DNA of 64,000 bases. Origin: an uncultured Victivallis sp. Its GTDB lineage: Bacteria > Verrucomicrobiota > Lentisphaeria > Victivallales > Victivallaceae. Below are positions 9,186 to 18,099 of this stretch, piece by piece. Under the pieces are notes generated by a model. It searched no databases, was not told where the DNA came from, and worked only from the letters and a program-made list of their open reading frames with translations. Position 1 is the first letter of the stretch. Each line of letters starts with the position of its first letter. A program made the translations under genes and the position numbers. The DNA lies in contig CALXOE010000015.1 of NCBI GenBank assembly GCA_944389935.1, forward strand, positions 1-64,000. Reading direction: 5' to 3'.

Positions 9186-9730
9186 TCTGGCACGAACTCG
9201 GGCCGTTCACGGTGTTCGACGTCGAGACCACCGGAATGAGCCCGGTCAATGACCGGATCGTGGAAATCGCCGCGATCCGGGTGGAGGCCGACGGGGAGCT
9301 GCGCCGTTTTCAGACGCTGCTGAACCCCGGCCGGCCGATTCCGTCTGCCGCGACCTCGGTCCATCACATCACCGACGAGATGGTGAAAGATGCGCCGCAC
9401 TTCAAGGAGGCGGCCAAGCAGTTTCTGGAACTTGCCGAAGAGAGTACGCTCGTGGCGCACAACGCGCTGTTCGACCTCGGATTTCTGCAGGAGAGTCTGG
9501 CGCGGACGGGGATGCCGCTGTGGCGCGGCAAGACGCTCGATTCGCTGCGGCTGCTGCGCAAGACGCATCCGGGGCTGCCGTCGTACAGTCTGCAAAGCCT
9601 GCGCGCCTACTTCCAGCTTCCGAGCGAGAAAGGGATGAACGCCCACCGCGCCGGAGCGGACGTGGAGTGGACCGTGAAAGTCCTCGAAATCGCGCTAACC
9701 GAAGCGCTGAAGCGGTCCGCGCAACGTTAG
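9143..9730 (+). CDS. DnaQ-like 3'-5' exonuclease
   Basis: A 195-residue DEDDh exonuclease domain related to the DNA polymerase III epsilon subunit. ExoI is FDVETTG (Asp and Glu metal ligands), ExoII is in VAHNALFDLGFL, and ExoIII is HRAGADVEWT with the catalytic His and Asp. No ATG precedes the first motif: possible starts are GTG at 9143, GTG at 9149 or TTG at 9182, all inside or at the very end of galE, so translation is probably coupled to galE. It may act in replication proofreading or repair; being a short stand-alone domain, the partner is unknown. It converges on the UPF0104-like gene, sharing four bases. Confidence 0.88.
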   Translation: MEVAAQTPERVRELIWHELGPFTVFDVETTGMSPVNDRIVEIAAIRVEADGELRRFQTLLNPGRPIPSAATSVHHITDEMVKDAPHFKEAAKQFLELAEESTLVAHNALFDLGFLQESLARTGMPLWRGKTLDSLRLLRKTHPGLPSYSLQSLRAYFQLPSEKGMNAHRAGADVEWTVKVLEIALTEALKRSAQR

Positions 9731-10674
9731 CGGCCGCGTTTTCCCAGCTCGGCGAGGGAGTAGAAATTCGCCAGCACCCCGAACGAAAGCGCGTCGATCG
9801 AAAATATCGCCGTGGAGACCAGGGAAATCATGATTCCCTGCTCCACATCCAGTCCGATGACGGCGAACAACGCGCCGGAAATCACCTGCGAGATTCCGAG
9901 ATTGTTCGGCGTGAATTTGATGAGCAGCGACAGCATGTTCCACAAATTCAGCAGCAGCAGCGCCGGGATACCGATGCCGTCGTAGTGCAGAATCCGGACG
10001 ATCCACCAGTAGAGCAGCAGCATGTTCAGCATGCGGGCGGCATAGATCGCCAGCAGAACGGCGACCGTCCGATGGTCGCAGCAGAGCTGCCGGATTCCGC
10101 GCAGAATATTTTCCCCGAAATCCCAGACCTTCCGGATGAGACGGATCCGCGGCGCGGGAAGTCGCTCCATAATCAGATGCGCAATCACCGCAAAAACCGG
10201 TGAAAGCAGAAACAGCGCCGAAACAGCCGCAAAAATCAGAGAATCAATGCCGTAGGCGAAATAGAATCCCAGACCGAGCAGACCGCTTAAGAAAATGCTC
10301 AGGAGATAGAGAAAAATCGAAATCGAAAAGCTCTCGGAGATTTTCACATCGTATTTGCGCTTCAGAAACACCGTCATATAGGCCATCGCCCCCTGAAACG
10401 GCAGAAGCATCCCCCAGAGATTCATTCCCAGCGGCAGCAGCAGGATGTCTTTCTTCTCCATTGCGAAATGAAATTTTCCGCGCAGCGCGTACATCTCGAG
10501 TCCGCCCCAGAAATAGGCTCCGAGAGAGAGGAAAATCGTCAACGCCAGCTCCGGATACGAGATCTCGAGCAATACCCGGAATTGATCCGGCTTCACAAAA
10601 AAGCGCAGGACGACAATCAGCAATACGATCGTCACGAGATAAGAGAGCAGATTGACGATCTGATTGCGTTTCAT
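9727..10674 (-). CDS. UPF0104/LPG-synthase transmembrane-like protein
   Basis: A 315-residue protein with about eight transmembrane segments. It resembles the membrane half of lysylphosphatidylglycerol synthases and the UPF0104 family, which often sits beside glycosyltransferases. Conserved-looking parts are LPLGMNLWGMLLPFQGAMAYM and KFTPNNLGISQVISGAL (this family often has a pattern of the type P-x-N-x-G near the end). It is last in the glycosyltransferase operon and overlaps the GT4 gene by four bases (ATGA), so it is translationally coupled. A role in flipping or modifying a lipid-linked glycan is an inference from context. Confidence 0.8.
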   Translation of the reverse strand: MKRNQIVNLLSYLVTIVLLIVVLRFFVKPDQFRVLLEISYPELALTIFLSLGAYFWGGLEMYALRGKFHFAMEKKDILLLPLGMNLWGMLLPFQGAMAYMTVFLKRKYDVKISESFSISIFLYLLSIFLSGLLGLGFYFAYGIDSLIFAAVSALFLLSPVFAVIAHLIMERLPAPRIRLIRKVWDFGENILRGIRQLCCDHRTVAVLLAIYAARMLNMLLLYWWIVRILHYDGIGIPALLLLNLWNMLSLLIKFTPNNLGISQVISGALFAVIGLDVEQGIMISLVSTAIFSIDALSFGVLANFYSLAELGKRGR

Positions 10675-11873
10675 GCTTCCAGAATCCTGTTCATTTCATC
10701 TGCGTAACGCATTCCGACCATCTTCAGATCAAGTTCGGAGACAGCATACTCCCTCCGCTCTTTCCTGCGGGAAGCGCCCAGTGGATCCGCCAGAGCTTCG
10801 CCCAGCACGGCGGCAATATCAGCCGGATCCCCCGCCCGAAACAACCGGAAAATGTGATCCCGCTCGGGGTGATTCATAAAGACCGGCAAATCGGAAACCG
10901 CAACGATCGCTCCGCTGCTCAGCGCCTCCATAACCACCAGCGGCCACCCCTCCGAAAAACTCGGCAGAACAAAAAGGTCGCTCTGCGCGAAATAGGCGGG
11001 CAGATCCTCATGAAGTACCGGCCCGGCCAGAATGACCCGATCCGCGACTCCGAGTTCCGCCGCCATCCGACGCAGTTCCGGTTCGAGTTCGCCGCCGCCG
11101 ACCAGAAGCAGCGTCGCATCCGGAATGCGTTTCAGCAGAATCGGCATGGCCTGCACAAGCGAACGAACCCCTTTCAATTCGATCAGCGAACCGACAAAAA
11201 GGATCATGCGCCCCTCGATGCCATACCGTTTCCGGATGTCCGGCTCCCGGCATTCGGGAGAAAACACCGCCGTATCCACGCCCATGGGCAAAATGCGGCA
11301 TTCACCCCGGAACCCGGCTTCCATTGCCCGTTTCCGCAGAAGCTCGCTGACCACCGTCAATCCATCCGTCCGCCGCAAGGCGAACCGTTTCAACCGGCCC
11401 GCAACCCCTCCGCCGACTTTCAGAAGATCCGAACCGTGGCAGGTCACGAGCAATCGCATCCGCCGGTTGAAAAAGGTCTTGTAGATCGCTGCCAGAAGTC
11501 CCTGCGGCAACAGCCAGTGGGCATGGATGAGGTCGATCTTCTCCCGCCGCACGGTCCGCATCAGCGCCAGGAACTCCAGTGCGAGGAAAAACGGCAGCCA
11601 GAGCAGAAGCAGCCGATTCCGCTTCAGAGCCGGAAGGATTCCGCCCGGCGTCCCCGCGATCACAATTCCGCCGAATCCCTGCCGGAAACGCAGAAGCTTC
11701 ATGCCGTCCCGGCATTCACAACGCGCCACTCCCGGCAACGCCGGAGCCAGCACGACAACTTCAAAGTGTGCCACCAGCGATCTGGCCAGATCCTCGACGA
11801 AAATCCCCGAAACCGGATTGCGCGGACTCGGGAAAGAGGAGGTGAAAATCAGAATCCGTTTTTTCGCACTCAT
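10671..11873 (-). CDS. Glycosyltransferase family 4 protein
   Basis: A 400-residue GT-B fold retaining glycosyltransferase. The N-terminal half has the opening RILIFTSSFPSPRNP and the acceptor-side VTCHGSDLLK. The C-terminal half has the nucleotide-sugar site LFVLPSFSEGWPLVVMEAL, where the EX7E-type motif is seen. This places it in the GT4 (group 1) family used in capsule, O-antigen or exopolysaccharide assembly. It starts 13 bases after the membrane GT gene ends and overlaps the next gene by four bases, confirming an operon. The sugar used cannot be read from the sequence. Confidence 0.92.
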   Translation of the reverse strand: MSAKKRILIFTSSFPSPRNPVSGIFVEDLARSLVAHFEVVVLAPALPGVARCECRDGMKLLRFRQGFGGIVIAGTPGGILPALKRNRLLLLWLPFFLALEFLALMRTVRREKIDLIHAHWLLPQGLLAAIYKTFFNRRMRLLVTCHGSDLLKVGGGVAGRLKRFALRRTDGLTVVSELLRKRAMEAGFRGECRILPMGVDTAVFSPECREPDIRKRYGIEGRMILFVGSLIELKGVRSLVQAMPILLKRIPDATLLLVGGGELEPELRRMAAELGVADRVILAGPVLHEDLPAYFAQSDLFVLPSFSEGWPLVVMEALSSGAIVAVSDLPVFMNHPERDHIFRLFRAGDPADIAAVLGEALADPLGASRRKERREYAVSELDLKMVGMRYADEMNRILEA

Positions 11874-11886
11874 GTTCGCTCAAGCC

Positions 11887-13542
11887 TCAATGCGATCTGC
11901 CGAGTTGAAAAAACAGCGCCTTGCGATCCTCCGGGAAATGCAGCTGCCGGACTCCGGGAATCATCCGGATTTCAGCGATGAGCGACGGCGGAACATCGTC
12001 CGGATTCGCCACCACGACGAGATCCGGAAGAAGCCGGTCAAATCCCTCGAGATTCTCCGAAACGTAATTGGTCAGATCCGATGGAAGTCCCTGTTCGGCA
12101 ATCTCCCGCAACGTCCACGTCTTATCGATGGAACGCAGGGCGTAGGCGAACGAATTCGCCCCGGCATAAACGCCCCAGCCATACTCGTCGCCGATGGTCA
12201 GAAGATTGATGTTGCGGGTTCCGGAACGCGGCGTCACCCCCTGCTGCCACGCTGCCAGTTCCCGGCCCAGCGTCTTGAAGTAATCGTTCTTCGACGGGAA
12301 CAGATTGTCAAGCCCGTTCCAGAGCTGCAGAATACCGATCACCACAAGCGCCACAGCAGTCAGGCAGGGCAGCCGGAACTTCGCGGGAGCCCGACCGACA
12401 AGCGCCAAAACCTCGCGGAATCCGTACACGGTAAACGGCATGAGAAAAAAAGCGTTGATGAAAAAATAACGTCCCGCCGCCGACCGCATCAGGAAAAATG
12501 CAACCGTATTGGCCGCAAGCAGCAGCAACATGATCGAATCATCAAACCTCCACTCCTTTCGCCGGAAGAGCAGAATCATGCCGAACACCGCCAGAATCAG
12601 ATAGGGGATGTAACACCCGTCGAGCATGTTCTTCCAGAAACGTTTCTCGAACTGCCAATCCGTAACCCAGGCGAAATCGAAGTCATTGACACTGCCATAG
12701 GTTGTGGAAGATGCCCTGACCGGCTCTCCGGCCGCGGACTCCTCCGCGCCCGTCCAGACCGCGATACGATGACAGATACCGCGGACTCCCCAGGTCTGCC
12801 GCGTGTCGAGAGCCGGATATCCGGTGGCCTGATACAGTTGAATCAAACGCGGCAGACAAAGCGCCAGACAGATCCCCGCAACGACCAGACAATACAGCAC
12901 AAACCTGCCGATCCAGCGGAACGAAAGTTTCCATTTATCCGCCTGAAGCAGCATCAACCCCATGAACCCCAGAAGCATTGCCATATAAACAACGCCCTCG
13001 GAACGGACGAGGGAAAGTGCGGCGAACGTCGCGCCGAGCCAGCACAGCGTCACGTATTTCCGGCGCCGGACAAAGCAGAAGATCAAATACAGCGCCAGCG
13101 GAACAAACAACCACCGCCCGGAATCCAGCAGCGGCGAAAAACCGTAACGGATGATCTTCGGCATCAGAGCAAAAAACAACGCTCCCCATGCGGCGTATTT
13201 TCGCTCCATAAAGAAAGTCAACAGCCCGTAAACCGGGAAAACGGCCAGAATGCAGAAGAGACAGCTTATGAGAGTCGTCGCCTCGGGAATCGGCACTCCG
13301 ATCCGGGCGAGAACACCGGCCATGGCCGGCAGCAGCGGGGTCATGGCCAGATCGAACGCATGTTCCCAGTCCCCGACCTTGAACCCGCTGACCATCGACA
13401 TGTAAACGACCGAATCCCGGTAGTAAACGGGAGAGACGATCATCAGCAGCAGAGTCGAAAGAATACCGATCCCGACGGCAAGCCCCAGCACACAGCGGGG
13501 CGAGGCGAAAAAGGTTTTGATCCGGGAAAGCAACTGCTCCAT
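11887..13542 (-). CDS. GT39/ArnT-like membrane glycosyltransferase
   Basis: A 551-residue polytopic membrane protein with a first helix (GLAVGIGILSTLLLMIV), then a periplasmic loop with YYRDSVVYM, where the Asp could be the catalytic residue of GT-C enzymes, and eight or more further helices. A soluble C-terminal part of about 150 residues follows. This layout is that of the PMT/ArnT superfamily, which uses polyprenyl-phosphate sugars. The ATG at 13542 has a GAGGGGG site six bases away. An ATG at 13557 overlaps the GT2 stop (ATGA) and is the alternative. The polyprenyl sugar could be made by the adjacent GT2. Confidence 0.85.
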   Translation of the reverse strand: MEQLLSRIKTFFASPRCVLGLAVGIGILSTLLLMIVSPVYYRDSVVYMSMVSGFKVGDWEHAFDLAMTPLLPAMAGVLARIGVPIPEATTLISCLFCILAVFPVYGLLTFFMERKYAAWGALFFALMPKIIRYGFSPLLDSGRWLFVPLALYLIFCFVRRRKYVTLCWLGATFAALSLVRSEGVVYMAMLLGFMGLMLLQADKWKLSFRWIGRFVLYCLVVAGICLALCLPRLIQLYQATGYPALDTRQTWGVRGICHRIAVWTGAEESAAGEPVRASSTTYGSVNDFDFAWVTDWQFEKRFWKNMLDGCYIPYLILAVFGMILLFRRKEWRFDDSIMLLLLAANTVAFFLMRSAAGRYFFINAFFLMPFTVYGFREVLALVGRAPAKFRLPCLTAVALVVIGILQLWNGLDNLFPSKNDYFKTLGRELAAWQQGVTPRSGTRNINLLTIGDEYGWGVYAGANSFAYALRSIDKTWTLREIAEQGLPSDLTNYVSENLEGFDRLLPDLVVVANPDDVPPSLIAEIRMIPGVRQLHFPEDRKALFFQLGRSH

Positions 13543-13553
13543 ATCACTCCCCC

Positions 13554-14522
13554 TCATTCGTCGTCGCCGGAGGACGGCGAAACCGGTTCAAAGCACGCTT
13601 TCCGCTGGCGGTACTGGATGTCCTCGAGCAGCTGCCGGTTGACGGAGAGCAGATCGGCCATGAACGCCATCATGCCGAACACCGTCCCCATCACCATCAG
13701 AACAGCCGCGAGAATCAGCGACTGCATCATCCCCTGCCCGCCGTCGGTCAGCCAGTGCCAGAGGAAACGGCACCCGACCAGAAATCCCGCCAGGAAAAAT
13801 ATGACCCCGATCGTGAAGAAAAACTTGAACGGCCGGTAGACCACGAAAATGCGGATCATCGTGAAAATCGAACGCTGGATGTAACGCGGAATGCTCTTCA
13901 CCAGCCGAGACGGCCGCAGATCCGCATTCACCCGGACCGGCACGCAGACGATCGGCAGATTCTTGTATCCCGCCTGAATGATCGTTTCCAGCGTGTAGGT
14001 GTAGCGGTTGAACACGTTCATGCGCATGGCCGCATCGCGCGAGAGTGCGCGGAATCCGCTTGGGGCATCCTCCACGCTGGTACCGGAGATCTTGCGCACC
14101 ACGAAACTGCCGAGTTTCTGCAGCAGCTTCTTGACCGGCGAAAAGTGCTCGATTCCGGAAATCGGCCGCGTACCGATCACATACTGCGCCTTTCCCTCGA
14201 GAATCGGCGTCACGAGAGCCGGAATATCGGCCGCGCAATACTGGTTGTCCGCATCGGTGTTGACGATGATGTCCGCTCCGAGCGAGAGCGCCGCCTGCAA
14301 TCCGGTCATGAATGCACGGGCCAATCCGAGATTCGTGTGGTGCCGGACAATATGATCCACCCCGTTTGCCCGGGCAACTTCCACGGTTTCATCGGAGGAA
14401 CCGTCGTCGATGATCAGGAACTCCACCTTGTCGATACCGGGAATTTCACGGGGCAGTTCGGCCAGCGCGATCGCAAGCGTCCCGGCCTCGTTGTAACAGG
14501 GGATCTGGATTATGAGCTTCAA
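13554..14522 (-). CDS. Polyprenyl-phosphate GT2 glycosyltransferase (DPM1/GtrB-like)
   Basis: A 322-residue GT-A enzyme with two C-terminal membrane helices. The opening IQIPCYNEAGTL, the FLIIDDGSSDET loop and the metal-binding VNTDADNQY (DxD) are standard for family 2. The C-terminal FFFTIGVIFFLAGFLVG and VLMVMGTVFGMMAFMADLL helices resemble GtrB and DPM synthases that load sugar onto undecaprenyl phosphate. The start codon is TTG at 14522, behind GGGAG; the nearby ATG upstream is out of frame. It is the first gene of a four-gene operon, with a good promoter at 14586-14614. Confidence 0.93.
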   Translation of the reverse strand: MKLIIQIPCYNEAGTLAIALAELPREIPGIDKVEFLIIDDGSSDETVEVARANGVDHIVRHHTNLGLARAFMTGLQAALSLGADIIVNTDADNQYCAADIPALVTPILEGKAQYVIGTRPISGIEHFSPVKKLLQKLGSFVVRKISGTSVEDAPSGFRALSRDAAMRMNVFNRYTYTLETIIQAGYKNLPIVCVPVRVNADLRPSRLVKSIPRYIQRSIFTMIRIFVVYRPFKFFFTIGVIFFLAGFLVGCRFLWHWLTDGGQGMMQSLILAAVLMVMGTVFGMMAFMADLLSVNRQLLEDIQYRQRKACFEPVSPSSGDDE

Positions 14523-14585
14523 CTTTTTCTCCCGGCGCCGGGCGCCATGCGAAATGATCGTTTCTTCTGCATCAATATTGTCGAT

Positions 14586-14614
14586 AATATATCACTCCGC
14601 ACCGTCATTTTCAA
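14586..14614 (-). promoter_or_regulatory. Promoter of the glycosyltransferase operon
   Basis: On the minus strand TTGAAA, a 17-base spacer, then TATATT, 64 bases before the TTG start of the GT2 gene. Confidence 0.65.
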
Positions 14615-14634
14615 ACGCCGGGGGAAGATGTCGG

Positions 14635-17136
14635 TCAAATGGTCAACCGATATTCGCCCGCGCCGCAGTGCCGGGAACTCCCGTCCGGCAGCCGGACGAC
14701 GGCTTCCGTGTTCGGCGGGATCGAGAACGTCCACTCGATCCGGTCGTCCTCCCGTCTCCAACGGGAACGGATCATCCCGGCAAAGGAGTCATATTCCGCC
14801 TCCACCTCGTTCAGCCCCGCGACAAAGTCCGGCGCGAGCAGAAACCGGTCGAACCCGTCCGAGTCCGGCAGCGGGCGAATCCCGGCAGGATATTTGTAAA
14901 ACCAGCTCCCGACCGAGCCGAGCATCGGATGATTGTGCGAATTCATGCCGCTGCCGGTCGCGTTTTCCCACCGTTCCCAGAGCGTCGTCGCACCGTTCGC
15001 AAGCATGTACCCCCAGCCGGGGTACTCCGTCGAATTCACCATGCCGAACGCGAGATCGGAGCGGCCGAAGTGCGAGAGGATCTCGAGCAGATATTTCGTC
15101 CCGATGTTCCCGGTCGTGAGCTTCCGGCCGTCCGCCTCAAACCGCGCAACAAGATGGGCGAACGCCGCCCCGCGCAGCTCCACCGGCACCATATCGCAGT
15201 AAAGCGCGTAACAGTAAGCCGCCTGCGAATCGGATTCATAACGCCCCTCCCCGCGGTGGAAGCGACCGTGAAACGCCGCCCGAATCGCCGCGAACTGCCG
15301 TTCGAGCCGATCGGCCTCCCCTCGCTCGCCGAGAAACGCGGCGATCCGCGCCGTCAGCGAAACGGTGTACCCGTACAGCGCAGTCGCGACCAGCTCTTTC
15401 GGAACCAGACCGCTGCGGCAGCTCCCCGGAGCGCTGAATTCCACCGGCGGCACCCAGTCGCCGATCTCGCCGCCCCGCAGCAGAATGTGATTTTCCGCCG
15501 CATGTTCGAGGCAGTTGCACCAGGCGAGAAAGTGCGGGAAAAGTTCGCGCAGAAGCGCCCGCTCTCCGCAGTAAAGGTGCAGATACCAGGCCGTTTCGAC
15601 GAAACTCGAACAGACCGGATCGACCTCGTCCGGCGTCCAGTGGCACGGCGCCGTCATCGGCACGAAACCGGTCTCCGGATCCTGCGCCTCGGCGATGTCG
15701 CGCAGCCATTTGCGCAGCAGATTCGCTTCGTCAAAGTGAAACAGCGCGCACTCACAACGTGCCATCATGTCGTTCAGCCACCCCATGCGTTCGGTTCGCT
15801 GCGGGCAGTCGGTGGGGACGCCGTGCAGATTGCTGCGTTCGGTCCACCTGACCATCGTCTCAATCCGGTTCACGAGGTCGTTGTCGGTGCGGAATCGCCC
15901 GACCGGGCGGCAATCCGTCCCGACGACGATTCCCGTGAGCGTCCGTTCGTCCGGCGCGCCGGGCAGCCCGATGACCTCGACGTAGCGGAATCCGTGGTAC
16001 GTGAACGACGGCTTCCACTCCTCGCCCTCCTCCGCGCCGCAGGCGGTGTAGACGTCGACGGCGTGGTCGCCGAGCAGATTCTCCTGATTGACGCCGCCGT
16101 CCCCGTCGAGAAACTCGCCGAAGCGCAGCGCGATCCGGGTACCGGACGGCGCCTTGACCCGAAGCCGGCAGTATCCGGCGAAATTCTGCCCGAAATCGGC
16201 GACGAAACGGCCGTCCGGCAGCGCATTCCAACTCTTCACCGGCAGCTCCATGAGTTCGCGGATCGGTTCGCACATCGCGCCGCGCATCCTGCCGGCGGGC
16301 GGCGCGACGCGACAGCTCCCGCGGCCGGGAGGCAGCTGCGGTCCGCCGGGAAGTTTCCAGGCCGGATCGGGTTCGAGCCGGGCGTCGTACTCCTCGCCGC
16401 CGTAGATGCTGTTCCGGGTCACGCCGGAGGGGCCGCAGAGGTAGCCGAACGGGCGAGTTTTCAAAACGACTTCTCCGTCAAGTTCAAGCTGAAAGCGCGT
16501 GATCGGCGAGACGTACCACCCTGCGCCCGCATGGACGGCGAGCACATTCCCGCCGGGCTGCAGCACTCCTCCGAGATCGAACACACGGTAGATCACGCTC
16601 TTCGATTCATCGGTCGGCGCGGGATCGAGCACCGCGTCTCCGAGACGGCGGCCATTCAAAAAACTCTCGAACCAGCCGAGCCCGGCGATGTAGAGCCGGG
16701 CTTTGCGAACCGTTTCCGGAGCCTCGAACTTCGCCTGAAAACAGCGCCCGCATCCGGACCACGCACCGGGGAATCCGATCCAGACACACTGCCAGTCGGA
16801 ATGTTCAAGGAGACCCGCCTCGAAGAAAGCCGGTTCGCTCCAGACGGACGGCTCTCCCCCTCTGCACCAGACCCGCACCTGCCACCAGACCCGTTCGCGA
16901 CTCGCGAGCGGCGCGCCGCCGTAGGGGTGGTGATGGCTTCGCTTCCCCTCGACCCGGCCGGAGTCCCACAGATACGGGCCGTTTTCGAGCGACTCCGCCG
17001 TCGCTGCGGCGCGGATCTGCCAGGCGGTCTGCGGACCGGGACAACGCCACGAAAGTTCCGGATTGCGAACATCGATTCCAATCGGGTCGCTCAATCCCCC
17101 GGTCTTGAGAGCGAAAGCGGCTTGACTTAGTTTCAT
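14635..17136 (-). CDS. Alpha-L-rhamnosidase, GH78
   Basis: A large (833 aa) hydrolase that removes terminal rhamnose from plant or bacterial glycans. The N-terminal part has the family's DPIGIDVRNPELSWRC, followed by the AWQIRAA accessory beta-sandwich. The (alpha/alpha)6 barrel carries the catalytic-acid region DCPQRTERMGWLNDM, and the end contains GMNSHNHPMLGSVGSWFYKY. No signal peptide is seen, suggesting a cytoplasmic enzyme acting on imported oligosaccharides, unless it leaves by another route. It is divergent from the AraC regulator (108 bases between the starts), which probably controls it. Confidence 0.92.
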   Translation of the reverse strand: MKLSQAAFALKTGGLSDPIGIDVRNPELSWRCPGPQTAWQIRAAATAESLENGPYLWDSGRVEGKRSHHHPYGGAPLASRERVWWQVRVWCRGGEPSVWSEPAFFEAGLLEHSDWQCVWIGFPGAWSGCGRCFQAKFEAPETVRKARLYIAGLGWFESFLNGRRLGDAVLDPAPTDESKSVIYRVFDLGGVLQPGGNVLAVHAGAGWYVSPITRFQLELDGEVVLKTRPFGYLCGPSGVTRNSIYGGEEYDARLEPDPAWKLPGGPQLPPGRGSCRVAPPAGRMRGAMCEPIRELMELPVKSWNALPDGRFVADFGQNFAGYCRLRVKAPSGTRIALRFGEFLDGDGGVNQENLLGDHAVDVYTACGAEEGEEWKPSFTYHGFRYVEVIGLPGAPDERTLTGIVVGTDCRPVGRFRTDNDLVNRIETMVRWTERSNLHGVPTDCPQRTERMGWLNDMMARCECALFHFDEANLLRKWLRDIAEAQDPETGFVPMTAPCHWTPDEVDPVCSSFVETAWYLHLYCGERALLRELFPHFLAWCNCLEHAAENHILLRGGEIGDWVPPVEFSAPGSCRSGLVPKELVATALYGYTVSLTARIAAFLGERGEADRLERQFAAIRAAFHGRFHRGEGRYESDSQAAYCYALYCDMVPVELRGAAFAHLVARFEADGRKLTTGNIGTKYLLEILSHFGRSDLAFGMVNSTEYPGWGYMLANGATTLWERWENATGSGMNSHNHPMLGSVGSWFYKYPAGIRPLPDSDGFDRFLLAPDFVAGLNEVEAEYDSFAGMIRSRWRREDDRIEWTFSIPPNTEAVVRLPDGSSRHCGAGEYRLTI

Positions 17137-17173
17137 GCGAAATCCTCCAGTTTTTCAGAATAGTATACTTGAT

Positions 17174-17185
17174 TTTTCCGGAAAA
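17174..17185. promoter_or_regulatory. Palindrome TTTTCCGGAAAA between GH78 and araC-like gene
   Basis: A perfect 12-base palindrome in the divergent intergenic region. The same core lies inside the galE promoter spacer at 8141-8152. It is a candidate binding site; on the minus strand a TATACT -10 for GH78 lies just downstream (17164-17169). Confidence 0.35.
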
Positions 17186-17243
17186 GGAATGGATATTATC
17201 CGGGAATTTGTATCTGTTTGTTGCAAGCGGGGGATTTTTACGC

Positions 17244-18050
17244 ATGGAAGAGATGAATTTTCCGCGTCCGAGGATTCACCTGATCGCTTTTGCGGAGGGA
17301 ATCTATCCCTGGATCCAGCGCAATCTCTACACGCCGTTCTGGCGCTATTACTGGAATCCGGAACCGGGCGGAGTCCTCGACTGCGACGGCGGCAGTGTCG
17401 AACTTGTGCCGGAACAGATCACGCTCATCCCCGGCTATCATGTGTTTTCGACCCGGGCGGAGAGACCGTTTTCCCAATACTACATTCATTTCAATCTCCC
17501 GGAACAGCTTCAGCCGCCGCAGCCGCGCATCCACCGGATTCCGCTGCGGCCGGAGTGGCGGGAGCGATGGGAGGAGTTCCGCCGCCTGCTCCCGGAACCG
17601 GAAATGGCCTGCCGGCGCGCGGTCATCGCCGAATCTCTGCTGCTGGAGGCGCTGCTGGAACTGCCGCCGGAAAATCTCACGCTTGTCACGCCCGGCGATC
17701 CGCGCATCTCCCGGGCCGGGAAACTGATCGCGGAACGTCTGGACGATCCGCCGAAAAACAGCGAACTTGCTGCCGCGGCGGGATTGACCCGGGAGAGTTT
17801 CGTGCGTCTCTTCCGGCGCTGCTGCGGGGAGTCTCCACAGCAGCTTTCGCGGCGGCTGCGGATCGAACACGGCTGCCGGCTGCTGCATTACAGCAATCGC
17901 TCGATCGAGGAGATCGCCGAACAATGCGGCTTTGCGGACCGTTATCACTTCACGCGGGTCTTTTCCGCACTCATGCACTGTTCCCCGGCGGTATTCCGCC
18001 GCCTCGGCGAATCGGGTTATCCCTCCCGCTCAAAGAGTTCACACGTTTGA
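17244..18050 (+). CDS. AraC family transcriptional regulator
   Basis: A 268-residue regulator. The N-terminal half is a cupin-like sensing domain (NLYTPFWRYYWNPEPGG, LIPGYHVFST). The C-terminal 100 residues hold two helix-turn-helices: NSELAAAAGLTRESFVRLF and SIEEIAEQCGFADRYHFTR, the latter being the AraC signature. The ATG at 17244 gives MEEMNFPRPRIHL; an earlier in-frame start at 17169 is less likely because it reads through the promoter region. Its position divergent from the GH78 gene suggests that it senses a rhamnose-containing sugar and activates rhamnosidase expression, which is an inference. Confidence 0.92.
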   Translation: MEEMNFPRPRIHLIAFAEGIYPWIQRNLYTPFWRYYWNPEPGGVLDCDGGSVELVPEQITLIPGYHVFSTRAERPFSQYYIHFNLPEQLQPPQPRIHRIPLRPEWRERWEEFRRLLPEPEMACRRAVIAESLLLEALLELPPENLTLVTPGDPRISRAGKLIAERLDDPPKNSELAAAAGLTRESFVRLFRRCCGESPQQLSRRLRIEHGCRLLHYSNRSIEEIAEQCGFADRYHFTRVFSALMHCSPAVFRRLGESGYPSRSKSSHV

Positions 18051-18099
18051 AAATGAATTTGTCCAGTAAAAAAAACAAAACCATCCAGGACGAAGCAAT

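Noticed and set aside
11527..13839. 770-codon plus-strand open frame over the glycosyltransferase genes
   Set aside because: Crosses the boundaries of three real minus-strand genes; Gln/Arg/His-rich composition.
14512..17130. 872-codon plus-strand open frame over GH78
   Set aside because: A shadow of the rhamnosidase in the opposite strand; no motif.
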